Positions 1 to 6,923 of a DNA stretch of 6,945 nt are shown piece by piece; position 1 is the first letter of the stretch; every line of letters starts with the position of its first letter. Source of the DNA: DASSWG01 sp041689995 (lineage in GTDB: Bacteria; Bacteroidota; Bacteroidia; Flavobacteriales; Flavobacteriaceae); assembly GCA_041689995.1 (NCBI GenBank), contig JBDNFD010000056.1, positions 1 to 6,945 on the forward strand. The letters are read 5' to 3'. Under the pieces are notes generated by a model. That model was not told the DNA's origin. It made no database searches and was given only the letters and a program-made list of their open reading frames with translations. Made by a program: the position numbers and the translations under genes.

Positions 1-35
1 ATAAATCTATTGATCATATTATTTGAATTTACAAG

Positions 36-344
36 TTAAATACTTCGTTCTATAGGCACCACAACCGCATGAATAGGGTTGTTGGTTTCCAAATTTTCGT
101 TGAATTGTTTCACCAAATCGAAAAACAAATCAATCTTTTCATCTTCTGTAAATGAGAAAAACATGCTGCTATCCGCTCCACTTTTTTGAGAAGGAAACCA
201 ACTGGCGTTCATCATAAATGAAGATGTTCCGTTTTTATAGCCCTCGATATCCGAACCACTAAAACTCTCAATATTTGATTTTTTAAAAAGCTTAAGGACT
301 TCATTTTCAAATTGATCCACAACGGTTACAATTAATAGTTTCAT
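36..344 (-). CDS. PII-like small protein at the end of the RND efflux operon
   Basis: This predicted cytoplasmic protein of about 102 residues has no signal peptide. Its predicted order matches the beta-alpha-beta-beta-alpha-beta ferredoxin-like fold of PII/CutA proteins: strand MKLLIVTVV (1-9), helix 11-24, strand SFSGSDIEGY (27-36), a loop rich in Ser, Asn and Gly (37-59), strand MFFSF (61-65), helix 67-85, and strand IHAVVVPIE (91-99). The canonical PII GDGKIF nucleotide motif is absent, so it is not GlnB or GlnK. From family knowledge, PII-like groups (PII-NG, DUF3240) have been linked to heavy-metal RND operons; membership here is inferred from fold pattern and context. I chose the ATG at 344 because it follows the permease stop by 4 bases and begins directly with the first strand. 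The ATG at 374 would add ten charged residues and overlap the permease. The role could be ligand-dependent control of the pump. The fold is fairly secure, the function is not. Confidence 0.8.
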   Translation of the reverse strand: MKLLIVTVVDQFENEVLKLFKKSNIESFSGSDIEGYKNGTSSFMMNASWFPSQKSGADSSMFFSFTEDEKIDLFFDLVKQFNENLETNNPIHAVVVPIERSI

Positions 345-348
345 AGCT

Positions 349-3300
349 TTATTCTTTAAAGTTCTTTCGTTCAATCATGTAGTAAACCAGCGGTACCACA
401 AGCAGCGTTAGCACTGTGGAAACAATGGTTCCGCCCATTAATGAAATGGCGAGTCCTTGAAAAATTGGGTCAAAAAGTATTACAAATGCTCCAATCACGA
501 CGGTTCCCGCAGTTAATAAAATTGGGGTAGTCCGTACTGCTCCTGCTTCAATTATGGCTTGTTTCAACGGAATTCCCTCAGCGGTTCGAAGATTTATAAA
601 GTCAATTAACAGTACCGAGTTTCGTACCATAATTCCCGCTAAAGCAATCATCCCGATGAAAGATGTTGCTGTGAAAAAAGCACCTAAAACCCAATGGCCA
701 AGTACAATTCCTATCAATGACAAAGGTATGGCAACCATCATTACTATTGGTGCTTTGAAGTTTTGGAACCATCCTACAATCAAGATATAAATGATGATAA
801 TTACTCCCAAAAACGCAATTCCTAAGTCGCGGAACACTTCTAAAGTAATTTGCCATTCACCATCCCATTTCACCGTAAAATTATCTTCAAATTCCGGTTG
901 CTGTAAATACAGTTCGTTCATTTTATATCCTGCTGGTAATTTTATGTTGTTCAATTTGTCTGTCATTCCCAAAATAGCATAAACCGGGCTTTCAAGCTCT
1001 CCAGCCATATCTGCCAAAACATAAACCACCCGTTTTTGGTTTTTGCGATAAATGCTTTTTGCTCGAGTGCTTTCTTGAATATTTACAAGATCACCCACCG
1101 AAACCATATTGCCCTGTTTAGAAGCAATTTTCAACTGTGAAATATCCTGGATGGTAGATTTTTCCTTCTCATCCAAAGTCAATACTATTCCAACTTGTTC
1201 CGCAGCATTTTCAGCATAGAGATTAGTTACAGGATTATCCGAAAGTGCCATATTCATTGTATAAACGATCTGTTGTGGTGCCACCCCGTAGCGCATCGCC
1301 TTTTCTTTGTCTATTACAAATTCATATTCCGTTTGATCGGCTTCGACCATCCAATCTACATCTACAACATCTGGGGTTTCGTTCAAAATATCCTCAACTT
1401 GCTTTGCAACTGCAATCTGTTGGTCATAATTTGGGCCATAAATTTCTGCTACGATTGTCGAAAGTACTGGAGGTCCGGGTGGAACTTCAACAATTTTAAT
1501 GTTTGCACCAAACTTGTTTCCAATTTCTTGAATATGCGGACGAATTAGTTTTGCAATATCGTGGCTCTGTTCTTTTCTTTCATCCTTCCCTACCAAATTC
1601 ACTTGAATATCAGCCATATTACTTCCGCCACGAAGGTCGTAATGGCGCACCAAACCGTTAAAAGTAATCGGTGCGGAAGTACCGACGTAGTTTTGATAAT
1701 CAACAACAAGCGGTTGTGTTGAAAGGTATTGCCCAACCTCACGAGCAACTACTGCAGTACGTTCCAAAGTAGTTCCTTCGGGCATATCGATCACTACTTG
1801 CATTTCGTTTTTATTATCGAAAGGAAGCATTTTCACGGCAACAGATTTTGTAAAGAACATCAGTATCGAACCTAAAAGCATCAAAACAGTAATTCCTAAA
1901 AACCAGAATCTTGTTTTCTTGTTTTCAATTAAAGGAGTTTCAAATTTTGAATAAATTCGATAGATTAAAGTACTCTCCAAAGGTTTTTCTGGCTTCGGTG
2001 CTTTTCCTTTCCCTCCAAAAAGGCGGGCAGGTTTCTCCTTTTCACGTAGAAAAATATAACCCAAATACGGGGTTATCGTCAAGGCTACAAACAACGACAG
2101 TATCATCGCAATTGAAGCACCAATAGGCATTGGCGACATATACGGCCCCATCAACCCAGAAACAAATGCCATTGGCAATACAGATGCAATTACCGTAAGC
2201 GTTGCCAAAATAGTTGGGTTACCCACTTCGTTTATTGCGTAAATAGCAGCTTGCTTAAACGGCAAGCGTTTCATCTTGAAATGCCGGTGCATATTTTCGG
2301 CAATAATAATGGAGTCGTCCACTACAATTCCGGTAACGAATACCAAAGCGAAAAGCGTAATTCTGTTCAACGTATAATCGAGCAAATAGTAGCTTAAAAG
2401 CGTCAATGCAAACGTAATTGGCACCGAAAGAAAAACCACTAATCCACCGCGCCAGCCCATTGCTAGCATAACCACCAAGGTAACGGCAATGATAGCGCCC
2501 ATAAGGTGCATCAGTAATTCTGAAACTTTTTGGGAAGCTGTTTCGCCATAGTTCCGTGTGATTTCTACGTGAACATCATCGGGAATTAAGTTGCTTCGTA
2601 GATGGTCCACTTTATCGATAATCACATCGGCGATTTTCATCGCGTCCGCACCTTTTCTTTTTGCTACAGAAATGGTTACCGCTGGATATTCTGAAGGATA
2701 ATTTGAAACACTTTCGCCAGCTCCTCCGAAACCGAAAGAAACATAGTTTCTCGGAATCTCAGGACCGTCAAAAATAGCTGCTACCTGCTTCAAATAAATA
2801 GGTTGGTTCTGTTGCACGCCCACAACCAAGTTTTCAACATCGGTTGCAGATTTTAGGAAATTTCCCGTGGTAACCAAGAACTCCGTATCATTTTTATCAA
2901 AACTGCCGGAAGTCATTTGTTGGTTGTTTGCCTTTATCATTTCGGCAACACTCAAAAAGTCTAATCCACTCGCAGCCAATTTGTATTTATCCAAAACAAC
3001 GCGCACTTGTCTGTTTCGCCCTCCAACTTTGTGGGTGGTGGAAACTTTATCCGCCTTTTCAATTTCTTGGGTAAGTTCGTCTGCAATTTGTTTCAGTTGA
3101 AAATCATCATAATTTTCGCTCCAAAGTGTTATTCCCAGCATCGGCACATCATCTATGGCACGAGGTTTTACAAGCGGCATGGTTACACCCGGAGGCATTT
3201 GGTCCATATGCTTGTTCATTTCGTTGTAAAGTTTCACGAAAGAACGTTCTATGTCTTCGCCCACGTAAAATTGTACAATTACCATCGCCCCTTCATTCGA

Positions 3301-3567
3301 AGAAGTGGAATACACATATTCAACTCCAGGAATATTGGAAACCAGTTTTTCCAACGGCTTCACAACTCTAGATTCTACTTCTGTTGGGGATGCGCCGGGA
3401 TAGCCCACAAAAATGTCGGCCATCGCCACATCAATTTGTGGCTCTTCCTCGCGCGGTATCAAAAACGAACTGTAAACGCCAACGACCATAAACACGATCA
3501 TCAACAGCACCGTAAGCTTTGAGCCTATAAATAACTTGGCAATTTTGCCTGCTAATCCGTCCTTCAT
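349..3567 (-). CDS. RND-family efflux permease, inner-membrane proton antiporter subunit
   Basis: This 1072-residue protein is full length for the AcrB/CzcA superfamily. It has TM1 at about 17-37, a first periplasmic porter region to about 345, TM2-TM6 at about 350-507, a cytoplasmic linker (508-550), TM7 at about 553-573, a second porter region to about 905, and TM8-TM12 at about 912-1065. TM4 carries GIVVDDSIIIAEN (413-425), whose Asp417-Asp418 match the AcrB proton-relay pair; CzcA-type metal pumps usually have DGAV there. TM10 reads GIMVRNSVLLIDF (978-990), with Arg982 at the position of AcrB Lys940. A proline-rich VPPGPPV lies at 695-701. The linker contains a Lys/Pro/Gly-rich stretch (510-530). 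The protein should form a homotrimer that exports substrates by proton antiport with the adaptor and channel encoded upstream. Motifs favour drug- or organic-type substrates, but the PII-like partner suggests metals, so the substrate is unresolved. The start is 2 bases after the adaptor stop. Confidence 0.95.
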   Translation of the reverse strand: MKDGLAGKIAKLFIGSKLTVLLMIVFMVVGVYSSFLIPREEEPQIDVAMADIFVGYPGASPTEVESRVVKPLEKLVSNIPGVEYVYSTSSNEGAMVIVQFYVGEDIERSFVKLYNEMNKHMDQMPPGVTMPLVKPRAIDDVPMLGITLWSENYDDFQLKQIADELTQEIEKADKVSTTHKVGGRNRQVRVVLDKYKLAASGLDFLSVAEMIKANNQQMTSGSFDKNDTEFLVTTGNFLKSATDVENLVVGVQQNQPIYLKQVAAIFDGPEIPRNYVSFGFGGAGESVSNYPSEYPAVTISVAKRKGADAMKIADVIIDKVDHLRSNLIPDDVHVEITRNYGETASQKVSELLMHLMGAIIAVTLVVMLAMGWRGGLVVFLSVPITFALTLLSYYLLDYTLNRITLFALVFVTGIVVDDSIIIAENMHRHFKMKRLPFKQAAIYAINEVGNPTILATLTVIASVLPMAFVSGLMGPYMSPMPIGASIAMILSLFVALTITPYLGYIFLREKEKPARLFGGKGKAPKPEKPLESTLIYRIYSKFETPLIENKKTRFWFLGITVLMLLGSILMFFTKSVAVKMLPFDNKNEMQVVIDMPEGTTLERTAVVAREVGQYLSTQPLVVDYQNYVGTSAPITFNGLVRHYDLRGGSNMADIQVNLVGKDERKEQSHDIAKLIRPHIQEIGNKFGANIKIVEVPPGPPVLSTIVAEIYGPNYDQQIAVAKQVEDILNETPDVVDVDWMVEADQTEYEFVIDKEKAMRYGVAPQQIVYTMNMALSDNPVTNLYAENAAEQVGIVLTLDEKEKSTIQDISQLKIASKQGNMVSVGDLVNIQESTRAKSIYRKNQKRVVYVLADMAGELESPVYAILGMTDKLNNIKLPAGYKMNELYLQQPEFEDNFTVKWDGEWQITLEVFRDLGIAFLGVIIIIYILIVGWFQNFKAPIVMMVAIPLSLIGIVLGHWVLGAFFTATSFIGMIALAGIMVRNSVLLIDFINLRTAEGIPLKQAIIEAGAVRTTPILLTAGTVVIGAFVILFDPIFQGLAISLMGGTIVSTVLTLLVVPLVYYMIERKNFKE

Positions 3568-3569
3568 GA

Positions 3570-4649
3570 TTATTGTTTAATGGTTATTTTCACGCCGTTA
3601 AAAAGCTTACCTTCGGAAGAAATAATATAATTTTCATCTGCGGACAGGCCAGAAAGTACCTCCACGTTATCGCCGAAAGTACGGCCCAATCGCAACCAGC
3701 GCAGTATTGCCGTGTTGCTTTGGCTCACCGTGTAAATTCCTCTTAATTGGCCGCGCTTTACCAAAGCTTCCACAGGAACCAAAACTGTAGTAACATCAAT
3801 TTTCTTTTCCATTGGAAATTGCACGGTAGCATACATTCCCGAGAGAATGCCCGCATCAGTTTTATCCAAAACTACTTTTACCAAATATTGTCCGCCAGTA
3901 TTTTTTGCTGAAGTACTCATTTCGGTAACTGTTCCTGGAAGTATTTTATCTGAAGATTTTACAATCACATTTACTTCTGTACCAGATTTTATTTTTGAAA
4001 TTTCACTCTCGGGAACTGAAGCGGTAACTTCAAAATTCTCTGGACCTTCTACAGAAATCAAAGGCTCACCTGGATTTGCCATATCTCCAGCATCAATGAA
4101 TTTATTGGTAATAACACCATCAAAAGGAGCACGAAGATTTACATAAGCGAACTGCGACTGTACTTCGTTTTTCATTTGCTTTGCACCTTCCAATCTCGCT
4201 TTTGCCATTTCGTAACGAGCGCGTTGATCATCGAGTTCTTTTTGACTCGCACTATTTTCTGCGAACAAATTTTGGAAACGTTGGTAATCTTTTTCGGCAT
4301 TGTTGAAAGCAGCCTGCGCTTCAGTAATTCCAGCACTTGTCTGCGCTTGTTTTGCTGAAAGATCGGAATTATTGATGCTAATCAGCAATTGTCCTTTTGT
4401 AACTTTTTGACCTACATTTACGTGAACTTTGTCCACAAATCCCATCATTCTTGTGCTAAGTGTTGCGCTGTTTGCGGCTTCTATTTTTCCGCTTGCGGTT
4501 AAAAAAGGAGTGTTATTTTCTGCAGCTACGGAACTTACTGTTACTGAAACTGGAGGAGTGTTATCAATTTTCTTTTCTTCGGAAGAATTATTGCAGGCTG
4601 TAAAACTGAGAACCGCCGAAAAAAGAATGGTTATATATAGTGATTTCAT
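3570..4649 (-). CDS. RND efflux periplasmic adaptor, predicted lipoprotein
   Basis: This 359-residue membrane-fusion protein should bridge the RND permease and the outer-membrane channel. The N-terminus is a lipoprotein signal: a hydrophobic stretch at residues 4-18 ends in SFTAC, with Cys19 as the likely lipidation site, followed by an acidic and Asn-rich tether (20-33). Next come the first lipoyl half-motif (about 68-92, ending GQKVTKGQLLISI), a helical coiled-coil hairpin rich in Ala, Gln and Glu (95-165), the second lipoyl half with LRAPFDGVIT (172-181), a beta-barrel domain (about 200-280), and a membrane-proximal domain (281-359). The length and domain order are normal for the HlyD/AcrA-type family. 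The stop lies 2 bases before the permease start, so translation is probably coupled. The 121-base gap on the channel side contains a hairpin. No Shine-Dalgarno is visible, as is usual in Bacteroidota. There is no His- or Met-rich metal-binding tail of the kind seen in some metal-efflux adaptors. Confidence 0.95.
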   Translation of the reverse strand: MKSLYITILFSAVLSFTACNNSSEEKKIDNTPPVSVTVSSVAAENNTPFLTASGKIEAANSATLSTRMMGFVDKVHVNVGQKVTKGQLLISINNSDLSAKQAQTSAGITEAQAAFNNAEKDYQRFQNLFAENSASQKELDDQRARYEMAKARLEGAKQMKNEVQSQFAYVNLRAPFDGVITNKFIDAGDMANPGEPLISVEGPENFEVTASVPESEISKIKSGTEVNVIVKSSDKILPGTVTEMSTSAKNTGGQYLVKVVLDKTDAGILSGMYATVQFPMEKKIDVTTVLVPVEALVKRGQLRGIYTVSQSNTAILRWLRLGRTFGDNVEVLSGLSADENYIISSEGKLFNGVKITIKQ

Positions 4650-4721
4650 ACGAATGGAATTATTTTAATGAATTGGTTTTTAATTTATAGATTGAATTAA
4701 CTATCACTTGTCATTTTTATA

Positions 4722-4763
4722 CCTACAAGGAGCCCCGCAGAAAAGCGGGGGACACCTTGCAGG
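4722..4763 (-). repeat. Two-part inverted repeat / hairpin between channel and adaptor genes
   Basis: An outer pair of 9-base arms, CCTACAAGG (4722-4730) and CCTTGCAGG (4755-4763), pairs with one mismatch. It encloses a perfect 6-bp GC stem, CCCCGC (4733-4738) and GCGGGG (4745-4750), around a six-base loop. In the minus-strand transcript the structure starts about 7 bases after the channel stop codon. No U-run follows, so a classical intrinsic terminator is unlikely. It could be an RNA-stabilising or attenuating hairpin, or a dispersed intergenic repeat. The outer arms resemble interspersed AACCTTGCAGG-type palindromes that I recall from Bacteroidota genomes; copy number cannot be judged from this window. 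Confidence 0.75.
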
Positions 4764-4770
4764 ATGCGTT

Positions 4771-6075
4771 TTAGTTTTTGGTTAAAAATTGAAGGTATGC
4801 CAAGGCGTAATTATGCTGAAAAACGGTGTTGTAATATTCCAACTGCTTTTGTGAAAATTGCGTTTCAGCACTCAATAAATCGGTAGTTCTTTCTAAACCT
4901 TCCTTGAATCTATTTGTGCGAATTCGCAAAGCTTCTTTGGATTGTTCGAGCGCTAATTCAGTTAATTTCAGATTGTTTTTTGCATCCTGGAACATTCGTT
5001 TTGCCTTGTTAATTTCCAATTGGCTTTCAGCTTTATATTGCTCCAATTCAAGAATTATTTTGTTGAATTCGGCTTTGCTTTTTTGGATTTTTCCGAAGCG
5101 TTTTGAGCCCTCGAAAAGATTCCACGTCATGGCTGCCCCGAATAAATATCCGTTTGCATCTGCCTGAAAAATCTGGTCGTCATATAGCTCATAGCTTCCG
5201 AAAGCGTTCAGCCGTGGCAGAAAAGTCATTTTATCTGCGTTGTAATTTTGTTTGTAGGCTTCCGCCACAAACTCCATTGCTTGAATATCGGCCCTGGAAT
5301 TGGAAAGATTTTCAGAGGAATTAAATTCCGCTGAAACCGTAAGTGAATCCGTGGGTTTCAAAACACCTGAAACTTGTTCATTCATAAGCAAAGCAAGATA
5401 TTCCGAAGCGTTCATTACATTGCTTTTTGAGTACTGTAATTGGTTTTCTACTTCTGTAATGCGCACTTGCACGGCCAAAACATCACTTTGTTGCAAATAA
5501 CCCTGTTTAAAACTGTTGTTTGCCAAACGAAAATTTTCATTCGCTGCTTTTAGTGCAGATTCCAATACGGCTACACTTTTATAAGCCAATTGCAATTGCA
5601 TATAAGCCTTTTCGGTTTCCAAAGAAATATAATCGCCCTTGCGTGCTAACTGCATTTGGGTTGCTTCCCATTTTGCTTTTGCGGCTTTCCGCTGAAAAAT
5701 GCCATCAACATTTATAATTGGCTGTTGCACTTCCAGTTTGGTCGTGAAAATTTGAATCTGTGACGGATTGTTTAATTTATTTGGGTCAAAATCTGCTTGC
5801 GTCACTATTTCTTGATTTAGCTTAAAACCAAACGCCATTAGCGGATTGGTAGTTGCCATTCCGGTGTACGAAGCGGTTACATTGGGCAGAAACACCGCAT
5901 TTGTCTGGTTATAATCGCCTTTTGCGGAAAGTACTTGTTGCTCTCCTATCTTCAATTTATTGTTTTGTTGCATCACCTTTTCCAGCACTTCGGCTTTGGA
6001 AATGGGTACGGTTTGCTGCGCGAAAACTATGGTTGGCAGCAAACCAATTATTGTGATTATTTGCTTAATCTTCAT
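4771..6075 (-). CDS. TolC-family outer-membrane efflux channel
   Basis: This 434-residue outer-membrane factor should form the trimeric exit duct of the RND pump. A Sec signal peptide covers residues 1-19 (MKIKQIITIIGLLPTIVFA, then QQ). The rest shows the two-fold internal repeat of the family: long amphipathic helices rich in Ala, Gln, Glu and Lys alternate with beta-strand segments near 62-72 and 286-297. The equivalent helix turns FKQGYLQQSDVLAVQ (189-203) and FKEGLERTTDLLSAE (390-404) mark the two halves. There is no N-terminal lipidation cysteine. I chose the ATG at 6075 because it begins the signal peptide exactly and follows a matching -7 promoter element by 19 bases. An in-frame ATG at 6177 lies inside the upstream terminator hairpin and is not credible. 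As first gene of the operon it is followed by a hairpin and then the adaptor gene. The family is certain; the transported substrate cannot be read from the sequence. Confidence 0.95.
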   Translation of the reverse strand: MKIKQIITIIGLLPTIVFAQQTVPISKAEVLEKVMQQNNKLKIGEQQVLSAKGDYNQTNAVFLPNVTASYTGMATTNPLMAFGFKLNQEIVTQADFDPNKLNNPSQIQIFTTKLEVQQPIINVDGIFQRKAAKAKWEATQMQLARKGDYISLETEKAYMQLQLAYKSVAVLESALKAANENFRLANNSFKQGYLQQSDVLAVQVRITEVENQLQYSKSNVMNASEYLALLMNEQVSGVLKPTDSLTVSAEFNSSENLSNSRADIQAMEFVAEAYKQNYNADKMTFLPRLNAFGSYELYDDQIFQADANGYLFGAAMTWNLFEGSKRFGKIQKSKAEFNKIILELEQYKAESQLEINKAKRMFQDAKNNLKLTELALEQSKEALRIRTNRFKEGLERTTDLLSAETQFSQKQLEYYNTVFQHNYALAYLQFLTKN

Positions 6076-6094
6076 TGCTGATTTTAATTTGATG

Positions 6095-6102
6095 CAAACA
6101 TA
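6095..6102 (-). promoter_or_regulatory. Bacteroidota-type -7 promoter element of the efflux operon
   Basis: The minus strand reads TATGTTTG followed by C, an exact match to the Bacteroidota sigma-ABfr -7 consensus TAnnTTTG. It ends 19 bases before the channel ATG, which would give a very short leader of roughly a dozen bases. A -33 element is poor: the region about 19-20 bases upstream reads TTACTGAC and not a clear TTTG. A weak -33 would fit a promoter that needs an activator, or one controlled through the adjacent inverted repeats. Confidence 0.55.
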
Positions 6103-6117
6103 CGTTGGAAATCTTGG

Positions 6118-6160
6118 CCTGTCAGTAACTAATGTTACCAAAGCCATGCCTACTGGCAGG
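6118..6160. promoter_or_regulatory. Nested inverted repeats, candidate operator of the efflux operon
   Basis: Three nested dyads lie just upstream of the -7 element. The central one is GTAAC-TAAT-GTTAC (6125-6138), with perfect 5-bp arms. The outer one is CCTGTCAGTA (6118-6127) against TACTGGCAGG (6151-6160), nine of ten positions matching. A third is TGCC-TACT-GGCA (6147-6158). The central dyad covers the position expected for the -33 element, so a bound regulator could block or recruit polymerase. TetR- or MarR-type regulators bind dyads of this size, but no regulator gene is complete in the window, so the binder is unknown. Confidence 0.45.
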
Positions 6161-6161
6161 T

Positions 6162-6190
6162 AAAAAAAAACACCCATTTTGGGTGCTTTT
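6162..6190 (-). terminator. Intrinsic terminator upstream of the efflux operon
   Basis: The plus strand reads CACCCATTTTGGGTG at 6171-6185, a 6-bp stem with a three-base loop. On the minus strand it is followed by nine T residues (6170-6162), and AAAA on the 5' side can lengthen the stem through a G-U pair. This is a classic rho-independent terminator for minus-strand transcription coming from the cytochrome-like gene. The plus-strand side has only CTTTTC, so termination that way would be weaker. It separates the cytochrome gene from the efflux operon, which therefore needs its own promoter. Confidence 0.8.
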
Positions 6191-6301
6191 CACTAACCAA
6201 ATCATCTGTAATCTTTAGAAGCGAACCAACCAAGAAATATTCTTAAATAAATTGATTGAATTTGGTCAGTTCTTTTGGTACAATTTTATGTAGTGGTATT
6301 A

Positions 6302-6826
6302 TTATAACTCATCATTAGAGCCACGCACTATTCTTGAAATGATTCCTTTTTGATCTGTGAATTCTGCAATTATTACACCTCCAACATGTACTGCAATAAA
6401 TGCTATTAGATAATAAATACCAAGCACATGAATTTCTTCCATTGGTTTTTTCAAATCTTTTGGACCGAATTCTATTAAAAGCCCCGTAACCAAGGAAACC
6501 ATCACGCATAAATAAAAAATAATATAGGTCCATTTCTGGAATTTCTGTTTGAAAGAGAGGCCATGGGCCAAAGGGTTTTGGAATTTCATAGTTCCGAAAA
6601 AAGGAAGCATGAAGCGCAAACTAAACAAGCCAGTTAAGGCATATCCGAAATAAATATGCCAATTCCACATGGGTTTTCTTATCTGTTTTGCTAGAGTAAT
6701 AAGCTGATCTCGCGACAGTGATTGATCGGTTCCATTGAGATAAGCCTGAATGATATCTGCCATGTTATTTTTATTCATCCAAGTCAATCTCAGAAAAATA
6801 GTTATTAACTCAAGTTTCGCACCCAT
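6302..6826 (-). CDS. Cytochrome b561-like membrane protein, apparently N-terminally truncated
   Basis: The longest frame gives 174 residues related to the cytochrome b/b6-domain (b561-like) membrane proteins of Flavobacteriia, which are thought to carry electrons through heme b in the inner membrane. Visible are KPMWNWHIYFGY (51-62) opening one helix, a helix at about 100-118, and EEIHVLGIYYLIAFIAVHVGGVIIAEF (130-156) containing the last helix. His57, His133 and His147 are probable heme ligands. Relatives as I recall them start with another helix carrying an R-x-W-H-W motif before a segment like ITIFLRLTW, which here occupies residues 8-16. A stop codon lies two codons upstream of this ATG, and other frames upstream show no such helix. 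The gene therefore seems to have lost its 5' end and one heme ligand, and may be a pseudogene. Internal starts at 6778 and 6763 are possible if it is translated. A terminator follows downstream. Confidence 0.75.
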   Translation of the reverse strand: MGAKLELITIFLRLTWMNKNNMADIIQAYLNGTDQSLSRDQLITLAKQIRKPMWNWHIYFGYALTGLFSLRFMLPFFGTMKFQNPLAHGLSFKQKFQKWTYIIFYLCVMVSLVTGLLIEFGPKDLKKPMEEIHVLGIYYLIAFIAVHVGGVIIAEFTDQKGIISRIVRGSNDEL

Positions 6827-6861
6827 TATTTAGAGGGTTTAAAACGATAATAAATAGCATG

Positions 6862-6886
6862 AAAACCAAGGGAAACCCTTGGTTTT
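6862..6886. terminator. Perfect 11-bp hairpin, possible bidirectional terminator
   Basis: AAAACCAAGGG (6862-6872) and CCCTTGGTTTT (6876-6886) form a perfect 11-bp stem with an AAA loop on the plus strand. The A/T ends give a short T-run on either strand, like bidirectional terminators that separate convergent genes. Its position is odd, because the flanking frames are divergent: the cytochrome-like gene on the minus strand and a possible plus-strand gene at 6924. It may be a leftover terminator or a 5'-leader structure. Confidence 0.55.
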
Positions 6887-6890
6887 ATTG

Positions 6891-6898
6891 TATCTTTA
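6891..6898 (+). promoter_or_regulatory. Weak -7-like element before the edge gene
   Basis: TATCTTTA differs from the Bacteroidota TAnnTTTG consensus only at the last base and lies 25 bases before the ATG at 6924. No -33 TTTG is visible at the expected distance, where the hairpin sits. In AT-rich DNA such a match can arise by chance, so this is tentative. Confidence 0.25.
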
Positions 6899-6923
6899 AG
6901 TTACTAAACACAAAGTACAAAAC

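Noticed and set aside
345..374. Ten-codon upstream extension of the PII-like gene, starting at the ATG at 374.
   Set aside because: It overlaps the permease gene by 26 bases and adds a charged, Asn/Lys-rich leader before the first beta strand; the ATG at 344 fits the fold and the spacing.
1195..1548. Plus-strand open frame of 117 codons antisense to the permease gene.
   Set aside because: It is Cys/Ile/Phe/Tyr/Asn-rich without domain features and opposite strongly conserved coding sequence.
3007..3522. Long plus-strand open frame of 171 codons antisense to the permease gene.
   Set aside because: Its translation is a low-complexity, His/Phe/Arg-rich shadow with no recognisable domain, and it lies entirely within the conserved permease coding region.
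4722..4763. Intrinsic terminator after the channel gene.
   Set aside because: The hairpin is strong but no U-run follows it in the minus-strand transcript, and the downstream genes belong to the same efflux system.
6076..6177. 34-codon upstream extension of the TolC-family gene.
   Set aside because: Its ATG lies in the stem-loop of an intrinsic terminator and the extension covers the operator-like dyads and the -7 element; a clean signal peptide begins at 6075.
6315..6533. Second minus-strand frame overlapping the cytochrome-like gene.
   Set aside because: It is an out-of-frame shadow; the helices and histidines belong to the other frame, which stays intact through this region, so no frameshift is indicated here.
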